Origin: Homarus americanus
Lineage: Eukaryota; Arthropoda; Malacostraca; Decapoda; Nephropidae
Reading direction: 5' to 3'
DNA: 64,000 nucleotides
Assembly: GCF_018991925.1 (NCBI RefSeq)
Contig: NW_024756966.1
Span: 1-64,000 of the forward strand
The notes under the pieces were generated by a model. It made no database searches and had not been told where the DNA came from. It saw nothing but the letters and a program-made list of their open reading frames with translations. The position numbers and the translations under genes are program-made. This document shows, in pieces, positions 52,695 through 64,000 of the stretch. Every line of letters starts with the position of its first letter. Position 1 is the stretch's first letter.

Positions 52695-55124
52695 CAGTCG
52701 GCCCTTCACATACGCGGGTTTAGCATTCACGGATTTGCAAATACGCGGATTGCCCCACCGAAGGAATATTCTGTACATTGAAGTAATTGAAGTACATTCA
52801 AATCGCGCGCCATTCAACTCGCGCGCGGCACCGAACACGGGACACCGCCCGCTCCCGCAACCTCACACACACACGCATAGCTCTCCCTCACTCAGTCAGT
52901 CTCGCTGTAACCACGCTTGTGTTGACATCAGCATTGTAGTTGCAAAAATATTACATTTCCGTGAATGTATTATATCAAGCACAGTATGAATAGAATATCA
53001 CTAATATAAGAGTATTTTAACCGAAAACTACTAAAAAAACGAGTATCATATCTTGAACATCGGAAGGTTAGGTAAAGTCTCTTGTTTTCGTCATGTATTT
53101 TATCCTATTTTACATTGAAATACATCACATTTTAGCAAAACTACTATTTATTTCTGAGAATATATTCATTCAGGCACAGTTTAGGTAAAATATACATGTG
53201 CTGTAACATTTTTTTAATTGAAAATGATTCGAAAAACACGTACCCTCTAGCCCTGTTCAAGGAGAAGACTGGGAGGAGCTGTTTGGTGCTTAAGACGATG
53301 ACAAGGAAAATGATTTTGATGGATTTTAATGAAAATATTCAGAAAGACCCTGGCACTGTCAAGGAAAGTGGCTGCTGAAGGCTTCCGGGACATGGCAGAG
53401 GACGAGATTAGGGAGCTAATTGAAGAGCACGACACTGAGCTGACCGAGGAGGATCTACAGGAGTTAGTAGACTCAGGCAAGGAAGAGGAAGAAGAAGCGA
53501 AAGGGAAAGAGGATGAGGAAGAGGAAGAGCACCAAGAAATAATGTTGGAGAAGTTGGGGGAGATGACCAGGAATATTGAGGCACTGAAAAACCTGGCCTA
53601 TAGTATGGACCCCGCCATGGTGCGTGCCCTGAAATTCATGCGAGGGATAGATGAAGTTTTCGCTCCATACAAAAACATCATGGAAGAAATGAATGAAAGA
53701 GACGACAACTCCCCATCACCATGTTCTTTGATCACTGAAGGAGAGATTTAACACCAATCACTGGCGGCAGTGAGGAAGCAGCTGAATCCACCGTCGCCCC
53801 CACTTCACCACCCGTTATGGAATTGAGTGACGATGAGCCCGATGACCCCCGTCCTGTCGCCGAGGATAGGAACTGTACAGTAAAGTGAAGTTTTTATCTC
53901 TTTATTTTTAATAGCTTTTCTTGCCATGTTTATTGTTTGTAAAAATGTACAGCACAGTACAGTTCAGTACTGTACATAGGAAGTGGAGGTGCAGTTATTC
54001 ACAAAACATTTGTGTTTGTTGTCGGCAGTAGTGACGGTGGAGGTGGAGGAGGCGGAGGAGGGAGCGAGTTGGGAGGAGTGGTGACCTTGGATGCAGGAGC
54101 AGGGACGAGATGCCAGCCAGTACATTACGGGTGTATTAATTGTTTTTATAGCTATTTTTGCATTTTAATATTAAATACTGTACATTACGTTTCAACAAAA
54201 CTACCATTTATTTCTGAGAACATGGAAATGTAATATTTTTGCTGAAATGATGTACGTATTACAGTGTTAAGTGACGAAAGCAATGACTGCTTTCTTTCGT
54301 TCAAAAGATGTTACCGTAATCGCTTTTCGAGTGGTTTTCAGTTGTGGGATTATAAGGCTAATGATAGGATAGAATATTATTGTAATACTGTATGAGTACA
54401 GTACAACAGTTTTTTAACTGAAAACCATTCGAAAAGCGATTACGGTAATATCTTTTGAGCAACGAAAGAAAGCGAAAGTCATTGTTTTCATAATTTTATC
54501 CCAATTTCCACTGTACAGTAATATGTACGTCATTTCAGCCAAAATATTACATTTCCATATTTATTTCTGAGAATATATTAATTCAGTCACAGTTAAGGTA
54601 AAATATACTTGTGATGTAATATTTTAATGAAAATACGGTATCGTAGTTTTCTTTTGTATCAAATTTAATTAACAAAGATTGATGTTTCAAATGTAATGAA
54701 CAAAAATTTATGTACAGTATCTATAAATAAACTTTAACAAATGAATACTTTGTTTAACATCGTCCTGTGTATACCATACCATGGATTTGGCTACTTTGGG
54801 CTAGCTATGATGACGCAAGAGACTGCCCTGGCGGCTGTACCGACACTCACAGCGGGTGGTGCGTTGGTGCGTCGTTTCCATAGTTTACTGGTAGTTACTG
54901 GTAAATATTTTTCAACCTAACGAAACTATTACCCTTTTAGAGGTCGACCCCCAATTTTTTGCAAAATAATTTGGTCTTAAAAACTCGAACTACACACAGG
55001 TATATATGGTAAATAAGGACATGGGGGGGCCAGGGGTTTTTTAGGGGGCAGCAAAAGTACACGGATTTTTAGCATTCAGAGGTATCTCTGTTACCTAACC
55101 CCCGCGTATGTTAAGGGCTGACTG
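52695..55124 (+). mobile_element. Tigger element, C-terminal half remnant (2430 bp)
   Basis: Termini CAGTCGGCCCTTCACATACG and complement, TA on both sides. The frame 53329-53751 reads AEDEIRELIEEHDTELTEED, then LQELVDSGKEEEEEA and, later, SMDPAMVRALKFMRGIDEVF: the acidic C-terminal region known from TIGD1-like transposases. DNA-binding and catalytic domains are absent. The block after 53147 (ATTTATTTCTGAGAATATAT) recurs at 54558, and a long inverted repeat lies at 54222-54558. Confidence 0.82.
54222..54558. repeat. long imperfect inverted repeat (arms ~122 and ~143 bp)
   Basis: 54222-54343 pairs with 54416-54558. The best-matching part is TTACCGTAATCGCTTTTCGA against its complement. The outermost ATGGAAATGTAATATTT also pairs. 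The right arm has a ~20-bp extra stretch. It lies inside the Tigger element. Confidence 0.8.
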
Positions 55125-56231
55125 TACTGCACTCTGTACTCTTTATCACTGCTTTCTCAGCCATGCCCTATATAGGAAGGCTGTACAAAATTATTCCTAT
55201 TATGCAATTTGTCTTATACTTATTACAGGGGACACTACAAAATACAATACACATGTAAGAGAGACTAGACAATGTTGCTCACCTGAAGATAAATGACTAG
55301 AAAATTAGTTACTATAAATTGTATTACTCACAGTTGTGAATATATAACTTTATGCTACTTGTAAGGTGCAGGCATATTTCCATTTAGTAATTAACATCTC
55401 TAATACATCACTATTCAATGGCAATTTTCTACTGCACTCTAATACAAATTAAGAAAGAAAAAATTATAAATAGGAGATTGCTATATCAACCTTCTCCTAA
55501 AAAAATATATATTGGTATGAATCTTCAGAAAATAAGTACTGTATTGAGGACACCATTAATAAAAGTTGAGAGTAATACACGACATTCAGTGCCAGTAAAC
55601 TCTATTGGACGGAACGTGATCACATGCTTATTTTCATTGGTCCCTGGGATATTCAGAGGGCTAATGGTAAATACAATTCTTCAGATATTCATGAAAAGCA
55701 ATCTGGTACAAGTATTGCTTTATAAGTAAGCCTGTTAACAACATGAATATATACTGTATCATATAGAGTAAAACAATTTCTTCAAAGACTTGCATCACAA
55801 CTACTGTAGTTATCAGGCAGACTACACATACAACTAATATATACTCAAACTTAATAATGACTTGAAAAATGTTCTTCAAGATGACCTGAACACAATAAAC
55901 CACCTTTATATCATTCTTGGACAGCATACCAGAGAAAGTATGTACCTGTACTGTGCACACACAATTTCTACAATCTGGTCATATAGTAAACAGTAATGAG
56001 TCTAATTCGGTAATTCATTATACAATACTATAATATAATAGGTCTATGGCATTTGTTGTAGAGATCATAATATTTCAGGAATAAATCTAAGGCAGGTATA
56101 ACATCACAAAGTTAACAAATTTATTTTGTTCACGTTGATGCATTTTTTATACATATCTACCTCTAATGAATGTCAGGCTTCTACCCTAGATTGGTTGGTT
56201 GTCCGTAACATTTAAATATGAGTGACCAATT
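55125..56231. other. no gene recognised
   Basis: AT-rich non-coding DNA. Confidence 0.4.
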
Positions 56232-56730
56232 CAGTAAATCCTCTCAATAATGGACTTCGCAATATTGTACTGGATAATTTCAATAACAGACGTCTTTTTT
56301 CCGGTATCAATGGCAGACCAAATCAGTAAAAAATTTTAATGTGAGCAAGCGTCTGCTATTGACCATGTGGTCAGTTGGTGTGTGTCAGAACATCTAAGCC
56401 ATCCAAATCTTCACCTATGCACAGCCTTTCAGTTTTCTCCTGCATCTCATGCCATTGTGTTCTTGTGTACAGTATTTCAATATACTGTATAAAGCATCAT
56501 TATGGAGTGCTATTACCGCTTTTTATATGTGCTAGTGCCAAAACTAAGTGAACACGGCAAAAAGTTATTTCACAAGAGTATAACTGAATCAATTTCATTG
56601 ATAAAGAAGCTTAAAAATGGTACATCTGTGTCTGCAATTATGGCAGACAATGATGCCTCTGTATGTCTGGTAATGTACTGGAAAAGGGGGCATCACCTCA
56701 GCCAGGCCAGTATAAAGAAGTGCAAGTAAA
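56232..56730 (+). mobile_element. Tigger 5' remnant
   Basis: Begins with a terminal-repeat-like CAGTAAATCCTCTCAATAAT. The frame 56502-56729 contains SISLIKKLKNGTSVSAIMAD, the pattern of the first helix-turn-helix of Tigger transposases, then becomes unrecognisable. The 3' part is missing, and a TA flank is not obvious. Confidence 0.55.
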
Positions 56731-59547
56731 AATTTGGCCCCATAATTAAGGTAAGTTGGATTTCTACTTTACAGTACAGAATAGGATGTGCAGTTAGATG
56801 GCCAAGAATGATGTGTGAAATTTACATTGTATTTTGTGTACAGTATAAGCAAATTAGCGTGGTTTTGAGATGATTTAATGTACATACATATCTAATAAAA
56901 CCTGACCTGTCAGAACCAAAACCATTCTTGTGAAGGGAGACTGATGTAACTAATCATGTACAGTACGTAAGTGCCTTTAAATGTTAATGTAACAATCACT
57001 TATGTTAAATCACATTACTGTATAGTTATTTACTAAATAGGTCAGAAGCCATAGGTATGTGACTAAAGAATTTGACAATATTGTACAGTATAACTACTGT
57101 ACTGTACAGTACAATAAAATCAGAACATTTCACAAATCTTAACTATACCAAATACTGTATTAAACAATATTATATCTCCTGCAGTGCAAGACATCTCTAC
57201 TTTCACTCCAATTACCACATACAGTATTTCTTAAATTTTATTTTAAAATCAGAGGTCAAGAATGAAAAGCTCTATATAACAACCTGCCATAAACTAACCC
57301 ACATTTTCTGTATTTTTGTCCAAGAATGATGTGATATGCAATACTGTGATTTGTTGAACAACTCTAGAGGAAGAAATGCATTTCCAAATAATACATAGAT
57401 TAAAGCTTGATACTACAGGGTACAACAATAATATATTTTCATACATACATACCTACACAATGTGATATTAATTCTCAAAATCAAACTGAAAAAATTGACT
57501 CCCGCACGAAGCATCTGACTTGCCCAAGTGGTGAATGATGCCACACTAGGCATTTATGCTGATGCAGCTGACTAGATAGAGAATGCCTAAAATTACTACT
57601 GTACCTTGTATTAATCTGTTGGTTTGTGCCCTGTAAATGTAAGATTCATTTTGACAACACATACTAACTAGTATAACCAAGAATGGCAGATGGACATCAA
57701 GGTCTACTAGATCATCTTGAGCAGATTTGTGCGATGAAACTTTTATATGCAGCAGTGAGTGTCAATGTACTGTAGTTTGTCAAGACAAATACAGTACAGT
57801 ACATGGCACATTAAGACAACACATTGATCACCATGTTCATCATAATGTTAAACAACTTTATTGAAACAAAGATTCTACAGTTTATTTACACAAACATCAT
57901 GCAACACTGGCAATCATTGATAATTAGTTTGGGCAAAGGTGATGAAAAATGTAGATGGTAGGAAAAATATGGAACGACTAAGTGGAAGATGGAAGGATGG
58001 AGTGAAACTAGTAATGGTACCAGAAGTGATGAAGGGGATGGATAATTAGATTATAGTATAGTGCAAATAAATGATAACAGGGCACAGTATTGTGTCTTGT
58101 GGGTTACGGGGAATTCACAACAGTTAGAGCAAACTGATAACAGTGAATGAAAAGATAGTCTGCGTCTGCTTTTGATCTCGCCACCTTATAGCTTACTGGG
58201 GAATATTTGCAAGATGATTGGGGATACTTAAAGACAAAAAATAAAAATCATCATTGATTACAATGATGGCCAGTGCTTAAATCATTTCTGTGTTTTCACA
58301 TCTGGACTAAAGCTATTAATGTCCATCTGTATGCCCATCAATCTATCCAGGAACTTTTCACATTTCTAATGTCTCAAAAACTTCTGGCTCAAATCTGCTG
58401 AAAATCTGGAGAAATAATCCTTCAAAGGTTCTCTTTCAAGTTGTGCCCAACATTGGCATTGGCCATCCCAAATGAACAGTAAGGCATGGTGGGTTTCTTG
58501 TTAATGTTGGGCTAATGCTGCATTTAACATTGTGATAGAAACTGGTTCCTTAGGCCCAATTAAGGGATTTCTTTCCACTAACATTTCCCACATATCAGTT
58601 TTAGACTAAAAGTTTGCTTTGAAAAATAATTTACTTCATGATTCTATACACTCATGAATAGCAAGCTACATAGCCAATTTGTGAAAAGCCTGCCTGCTGC
58701 TGAAAGTTTTTCAAGGCATTCCTGTAATGTAATGCAGGGTTATGGTCCTGCCCTACGAAAAATACTTCCAGACAAGCAGAAAATCATGTAAAAATAAGAA
58801 TATAAACTTTACTAAGTACTGTAGTCAATGTGCATATATACTAAAAGGGCCAAGTAAAATAACTTAATACTGCATTATTGTATATAAATAATAACAGGTC
58901 CTTTTTCAAAAATTTTACTTTATCTTTGCTACTATTTACATTTTCTTATTTAAGGTTACACAAAAAGTTTCAAAATACAGTACTTTGTTTTGAACTAATT
59001 CATTCGCATAAAAAGAGAGAAAGATATATATACTGATCCTGAGATCCCATTTTATAACCAATCCTGGATTGGGTAAGTTAGATATAACCATCCAAAGTTG
59101 AAAACCCAGACCCCAGAGCCTTGTTGGTAGGAACTAATATAAGATTACAGTACTTGAAAACCTTCCAATGACAACCGCATCACTTAAAAAAGGAGTACTA
59201 GAAGTGATATCTCCCATAACTACCCAGTACCTGTTATAACCCAAATAGAACAATTATAGAACGTGGGGAATATGTCCCTGGTAATCCTCTCTAGTGTGTG
59301 ATACCTGGGAAAATAGGTCTTGGATAGAGCAAGCCTTCAGTGAACTAGGATGACACTGTTATCTGAGGAGTGCAGCTCATGCATAGAGAGTAACACACTA
59401 ATGAGGCCACCTGCTGCTGTTTAATGACTTAAACAAACAATGGCCAGATGTCAGACCCATGACAAATTCCTGTGTGTCCTCATACAGAACTTCAAAGTGA
59501 ATACAGTAATTCTCAAATATGAATACTATACGAGGTAAATCATACTA
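56731..59547. other. no gene recognised
   Basis: Mostly AT-rich non-coding DNA. 58320-58480 reads weakly protein-like on the minus strand, but with stops and no match I recognise. Confidence 0.4.
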
Positions 59548-61917
59548 CAGGTTGACCATCAAAAATCCGGCAATCAATAAACCGGAACCTTCAGTTTTCC
59601 GGCATGGATTTCGGAGCGCATTTTCAAATTTCCTGCCTTGGCGCACCATTGTTTTCTGGACGTGTCGTTTATGTTTTGATAGCGCTGTACTCCAGAATCA
59701 GCTGTTGGGTCTTGCTTGCACCTGCTAACAAGCATTCATGCTCATTCCTTCTGATTTTATCATTTAATTGCTGCTGTATAGCCCCATCATGGATTCAGCA
59801 AAGAAAAGCGGTGGCGTAAAACATAAACATCGTGCGTTGTCGATGGCAGAGAAAGTGGAAGTGCTTAAAAAACTTGATAGCGGCATGTCTGTGCAAACCA
59901 TTTGTGAAACATACAGCATCGGCTCTTCAACAGTGTATGATATTAAAAAACAGAAAGAAAAACTGTTAAAAGTTCTTTTCTGACAGTGGATCAAAAAGGA
60001 AAATGTTTGTAAGGAAGTCAATGTCGGAGGGAAAAAGTGCGGAACTAGACCAAGTTCTCATAACCTGGTTTAAACTTCGTGTAAGTGAAGGTGTGGAAAT
60101 TTCTGGTGATTTATTAAAGGAACAAGCCAAAGTGTTTCATGAAGAGCTGGGATTGCAACACAAGTGTGACTATACAGAAGGTTGGCTGCAACGTTTCAAG
60201 TTGCGACATGGCTTACATTTTCGTGCAGTATGTGGTGAAAAATGTTCAGCAGACAAGGATGCAGCTAGTGCCTATGTGGATGAATTTGCAAAGTTAGTTG
60301 GTGATGAACATTTAAGTCCTGAACAAGTGTACAATGCTGACGAGACTGCCTTATTTTGGAGATGTACGCCAAAAAGAACTCTGACAACTGAGGATGCAGA
60401 ACCGCCATCGGGGTTTAAAGCTTCGAAGGATCGCGTCACGGTAATGTGCTGCTCTAATGCTGCGGGTACCCATAGATGTAAGTTGCTTGTTATTTGAAAA
60501 AATTTACATCCGAGGATCTTTAAGGGTATGACACGGTTTCCTGTCCATTACCGTGCCAACAAGAAGGGGTGGGTTACCACTGATATTACATTGGATTGGT
60601 TTCATAAATGTTTTGTTCCTGAGGCCAGGGCTCACTGTAACTCAGATGGACTAGACCCTAAATGCAAGATACTTCTTATTTTAGACAATTGTTCGGCACA
60701 TCCAAAAGCCGATCTTCTAGTGAAAGATAATGTTTTTGTTGCCTACCTCCCACCCAACTGCACATCACTAATTCAACCACAGGACAATGGTATCATACGT
60801 TCTATGAAGTGTAAGTATCGATCCCTGTTAATGAGGCGCCTAGTGAGTTCAGTTAATTCAGGCACCCCAGTACAGAAATTCATAAAAGAGTTCATCATTA
60901 AGGATGCAGTGTACTGTGTTGCCAATGCTTGGGCGTCTATTAAAACATCAACACTGAAAAATGGATGGCATAAATTGTGGCCAAGTTTAATGTTTACTTC
61001 TCATTCTAACGAAGACACAGAAAAAGATTTTGCAGGGTTTAGGGTTTCCAAAGAAAAGCACCTTATACATGAACTTCTTGCTTATGTTAAAGATGTAACT
61101 AATCCTGATGCCAAGGAGCTTTCATCAAGGATAAATGAAGATGTTTTAACAGAATGGTTGGATGTTGATGATAATGTGCCTACAGTTCATCATTACACTG
61201 ATTCTGAAATTGTAGATATGGTTAAAAGTCTGGAGAGAAATGACTGTACAGGTAGTGATGAAGATGAAAGCAGTGAAGAAAATGAGGAAGATGTGAGAGA
61301 CAGAATCTCTATTGACAGGTTAATTGAGTTGACAACTGAACTGCTGGCTGGACTAGAGCAACGAAGTTTTGTAAGTGAACAAGAAATCATGAATGTTTTC
61401 TTACTCCAAGATAAACTTATTAGAGAAAGACCCAAGTATATGAAGCAACAGACATTGCCCGATATATTCAAGAAAATAGCTAGGAAGCAGGAAGAAGCAA
61501 CAGCGGTGTCCACACTTGATAATCCACTGCCATCAACTTCAAGACAAGTTGAAGCTGTTCCTGTTGCTGAGGATGTTGTCACTGTCAGTGATAAAGATGA
61601 TAATCCTAACAGCCCATCTGCTGTTTAGCCTGATAAACATTAAAATTTCATTTGATTTTCATTTAGTGTTTAATTTTCTATTTTTTTAGAGGACTGTACA
61701 GGTAGTAATTTTCTGTTAAATATACTGTATACAGCATATATAATAAAAATTTCATTTGCTTTTCATTTAGTGTTTAATTTTCTTTGTTTAAAGGACTGTA
61801 CAGGCAGTCATTTTCTGTTAAACTTATACAGCAAATATAACCATCAGTTTTCCAGCATTTTCGAAAATCCGGCACTCCTCAGGTCCCGAGGTTGCCGGAT
61901 TTTTTATAGTCAACCTG
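59548..61917 (+). mobile_element. nearly intact Tigger (pogo) DNA transposon (2370 bp)
   Basis: Termini CAGGTTGACCATCAAAAATC and complement (GATTTTTTATAGTCAACCTG region), flanked by TA. It encodes one transposase over 59789-61628, broken by two lesions. At 2.4 kb it has the usual full length of a Tigger element and is the only copy in the window with all domains. Confidence 0.93.
59789..61628 (+). pseudogene. Tigger transposase, frameshift + one nonsense codon
   Basis: DDE transposase of the pogo/Tigger family, which cuts and pastes its element into TA sites. Segment 1 (59789-59970): psq-type helix-turn-helix (LSMAEKVEVLKKLDSGMSVQ, then SSTVYDIKKQKEKLLK). Segment 2 (60003-60497): CENP-B-type DNA-binding half (LDQVLITWFKLRVSEG, GWLQRFKLRHGL) and first catalytic Asp in YNADETALFW. 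Segment 3 (60528-61628): second Asp in ILLILDNCSAHP, third in TSLIQPQDNGIIRSMKCKYR, then an acidic tail (GSDEDESSEENEEDV). One extra A in the run at 59968-59971 shifts the frame. TGA at 60495-60497 lies between segments 2 and 3, which share a frame. Start: MDSAKKSGG at 59789. Confidence 0.92.
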
Positions 61918-62287
61918 TACCCACAAGGTGAGGCAGCAAAACTCTTCACTCATAAGTAGCATTTGTAGCCACAAATAATGTAAGCCAACTATTTCATGCA
62001 GTGCTGTGTCCCAGAAGGGGTTGGGTGAACCTGAAACCTCACATCTGCAAATCAATTTAGTAATGGGAAAAGAGGGAGTTTGTGGGCACCAAAGACTGCA
62101 ATTTCTAACCCTATATAACATATTACTGTACAATACTTGCATAGCATAAATAAGAAAGCTTTACTCATCCAAATATTAGTAATTTATTGCATTTCCAATG
62201 CCTTTTTCCATGAAAAGGAATCACACTAATGTTTCATAAAAATACTGTACAGTACTGTATATCAGTACTCTTCAATGTCTGTATAGT
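61918..62287. other. no gene recognised
   Basis: Non-coding DNA between the Tigger element and the foldback. Confidence 0.4.
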
Positions 62288-62461
62288 CACCCACAAAAGT
62301 CCCGTCGTCTCGTCTCCTGAACCACGAACCCCGAGATTCAGACTCGTGAACCTGAAGCATTTCATGAACAAAATAATGCATGTGTCTACAGCTTCAGGTT
62401 CACGAGTCTGAATTTTGGGGTTTGTGGTTCAGGAGGAGAGGTGACAGGACTTTTGTGGGTG
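62288..62461. repeat. 174-bp foldback (arms ~70 bp)
   Basis: 62288-62358 (CACCCACAAAAGTCCCGTCG...) is the near-complement of 62392-62461 (...GGACTTTTGTGGGTG), around a ~33-bp loop, with few mismatches. Likely a small inverted-repeat transposon; clear flanking duplications were not found. Confidence 0.88.
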
Positions 62462-63412
62462 TCTGTAATTTTAGTTAACTTGCCAGTGCAGGTGGAAGCT
62501 AGTGTTGCTAAAATGAATTGGAAAATGTAGCTAGACTTCCTCAAAACATCCAGAAAACACAGTACACTGTATTTCAATTCTTAACAAGTATAGTAGCTAT
62601 CTCATAAACATAATGATATGTATAGATTTACACAACACGTATTCTGGAATCATTCGTCACTGAACATAAACTATCACAAGAGGCGGTGGCAAGTCTTAAG
62701 GTGATAGAAGTATTAAATTGGCAACAGTATTTCCTTCCACTGCCACTTTAGTTTCTTGGCACAATGCATTTAGGGTCATTTACACATGACTGCTTTTCAT
62801 TATTGTGTGTGCAGAGCTTCACCATATCTTTTCTAAATGTTTCAGCTTCTCATATCATGGAAAGGCAAGTTAAATATATGCTACATGCAGTGTGGAGTGA
62901 GTGGGGTAATGATGTCTATGCCATTGGAAAGTGTTAAATTTTAAAATTTACATTATAACCCTGCCATATCTCTTATATAGTGTAAGGTATTTACTGTATT
63001 ATGAATGAATTTCATTACGAAAAACAGGATGGATTCTTGAAAGAAAATATATAAAAAATGAGGAGCAAGTGCTTATTCCACTCAACATAAAAGGTTTACT
63101 GTATCCATTTTTGAGAGCTTTGACTGTGATGGAAGAATTTGAACTACAGGTAATCATTCCCTTAGTTCCATATTAATTAATGGGACCTGTGTTTTCAATC
63201 CACAGACTCTGGTCAGTTATAAATGAGTCAAATGAGCCAGGCATTAGGTTATAAAATGCCTGTGATGTCAACGGAAATAAATTTGTAAATGTAATAAATA
63301 TCAATAAATACAATACCACACCCCAACAGCATGCCTATGCAACACTGTCAAGTTTTGTGCCACTTAATAAGACTATTTTTTCTATGATTATACCTCATTA
63401 TGCCTGGTGATT
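62462..63412. other. no gene recognised; probable ARL3 3' flank
   Basis: AT-rich DNA downstream (minus strand) of the ARL3-like terminal exon. Confidence 0.4.
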
Positions 63413-63418
63413 TTTATT
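63413..63418 (-). terminator. poly(A) signal AATAAA of ARL3-like gene
   Basis: TTTATT on the plus strand, 103 bases beyond the stop at 63521 on the minus strand. Confidence 0.45.
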
Positions 63419-63520
63419 GCTATTTATGCAAACTATAAATGAACTCTCACAAATAATATATTAGCTAACTCATACTGCACTTGGACGGAATACTTATTGT
63501 GCTGGAGGAAGCAAGTGGCT

Positions 63521-63562
63521 TCATTTCTTCTTGAGATTCTTACAGACCCAGTCTAATCCATC
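63521..63562 (-). CDS. ARL3: ARL3-like small GTPase, terminal coding exon
   Basis: The minus strand has a good acceptor (GTATTCTTCCACAG) and then 13 codons, DGLDWVCKNLKKK, and TGA. This is the C-terminal helix of ADP-ribosylation-factor-like protein 3, whose vertebrate form ends in a very similar DG-WVCKN...KKK string. The phase-0 junction before D suits it. ARL3 is a small GTPase that releases lipid-modified cargo in cilia. The GTP-binding exons would lie to the right of the window. Identification rests on 13 residues plus the splice site. Confidence 0.7.
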   Translation of the reverse strand, partial: DGLDWVCKNLKKK

Positions 63563-64000
63563 CTGTGGAAGAATACTGTTAGTCACTCATTAAGGGCCAA
63601 TTCCTTTGAATTATCAAATAAAAACATACAGACTTTTTAAGGGTAAATGTTGCCAAATGGGAAGCTTTTGCCCAAGTTGAACTTGTGTATGATAACTCTA
63701 AAGCTTCTAAAAAGTGGAGGACTGATCCTGGAACCCATTTTACTATCAGAACCTGAAGCCAGGCTGTCCTTATAATACAGTACTGGAAGACTTGTGGGGG
63801 TACACAAGTCCTTTAAAAGGATGTCTTTGCATCAACCAGATGAATCTGTTGATCCCTTTGGATAGACAAATTTGCATCTCTTCCCCATACAATACATCTC
63901 TAATGAGGGAGAAAGGACAAAGCAATACTTCTGAAGAAATGAGAGTCTATGTAGGAACATGACCTTCCAACTAAGCAATCACTAGACAGGGCAACAGGTT
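63563..64000 (-). other. last intron of ARL3-like gene
   Basis: No further exon of this gene is recognisable up to the window edge; intronic by position. Confidence 0.5.

Noticed and set aside
53329..53751. Host gene for an acidic 140-residue protein
   Set aside because: Lies between Tigger terminal repeats and matches the C-terminal region of that transposase type.
61879..62142. 87-codon minus-strand frame
   Set aside because: Starts inside the Tigger terminal repeat region when read in reverse and has no recognisable feature.

Overview
This is eukaryotic, AT-rich, intron-containing and transposon-laden DNA. The split genes, the LINE and Penelope families, the very many TA-flanked pogo/Tigger elements and the dense scatter of TACAGTA/TACTGTA words suggest an arthropod, most likely a decapod crustacean such as a crayfish, lobster or shrimp. 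The order-level assignment is inference; I could not search a database.

Host genes. (1) SLC25A44-type mitochondrial carrier, minus strand, 12988-19496: five exons join in phase into a complete 337-residue protein. (2) A secreted protein of unknown function, plus strand, 30885-42360: a 2-kb first exon plus three small downstream exons give a 784-residue protein; the stop at the end of the long open frame is intronic read-through. (3) The last coding exon of an ARL3-type small GTPase, minus strand, 63521-63562; the rest of that gene lies beyond the right edge. (4) Two weaker minus-strand exon or ORF candidates at 3251-3457 and 46691-46888.

Mobile DNA. At least a dozen pogo/Tigger-type DNA transposons (CAG...CTG ends, TA on both sides) are present, from 316-bp miniature elements to a nearly intact 2.37-kb copy at 59548-61917. 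Several short copies keep recognisable pieces of transposase: N-terminal helix-turn-helix, the first catalytic Asp, or the C-terminal tail. Non-LTR retrotransposons include a nearly full-length but stop-riddled EN+RT copy inside intron 2 of the secreted-protein gene (34.24-37.29 kb), a 3' end with a perfect inverted duplication (8.47-9.33 kb) and several 3' fragments. There is a Penelope-like GIY-YIG end (28.53-29.20 kb), two tRNA-derived SINEs, and hAT-like or unclassified miniature elements at 25.8 and 27.4 kb.

Simple and tandem DNA. A ~2.8-kb G-rich 28-bp minisatellite fills part of intron 2 of the secreted-protein gene (38.43-41.22 kb). There are three (AT)n runs over 100 bp, several (TAA)n tracts, and small minisatellites at 1.01, 27.3 and 29.3 kb.

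Layout: 1-12.9 kb repeats with one possible exon; 13-19.5 kb carrier gene; 19.5-30.8 kb repeats and non-coding DNA; 30.9-42.9 kb secreted-protein gene; 43-63.4 kb transposons and gene-poor DNA; 63.5-64 kb ARL3 3' end. The genes are not functionally linked as far as can be seen. I found no CRISPR array, operon, rRNA or intact tRNA gene.
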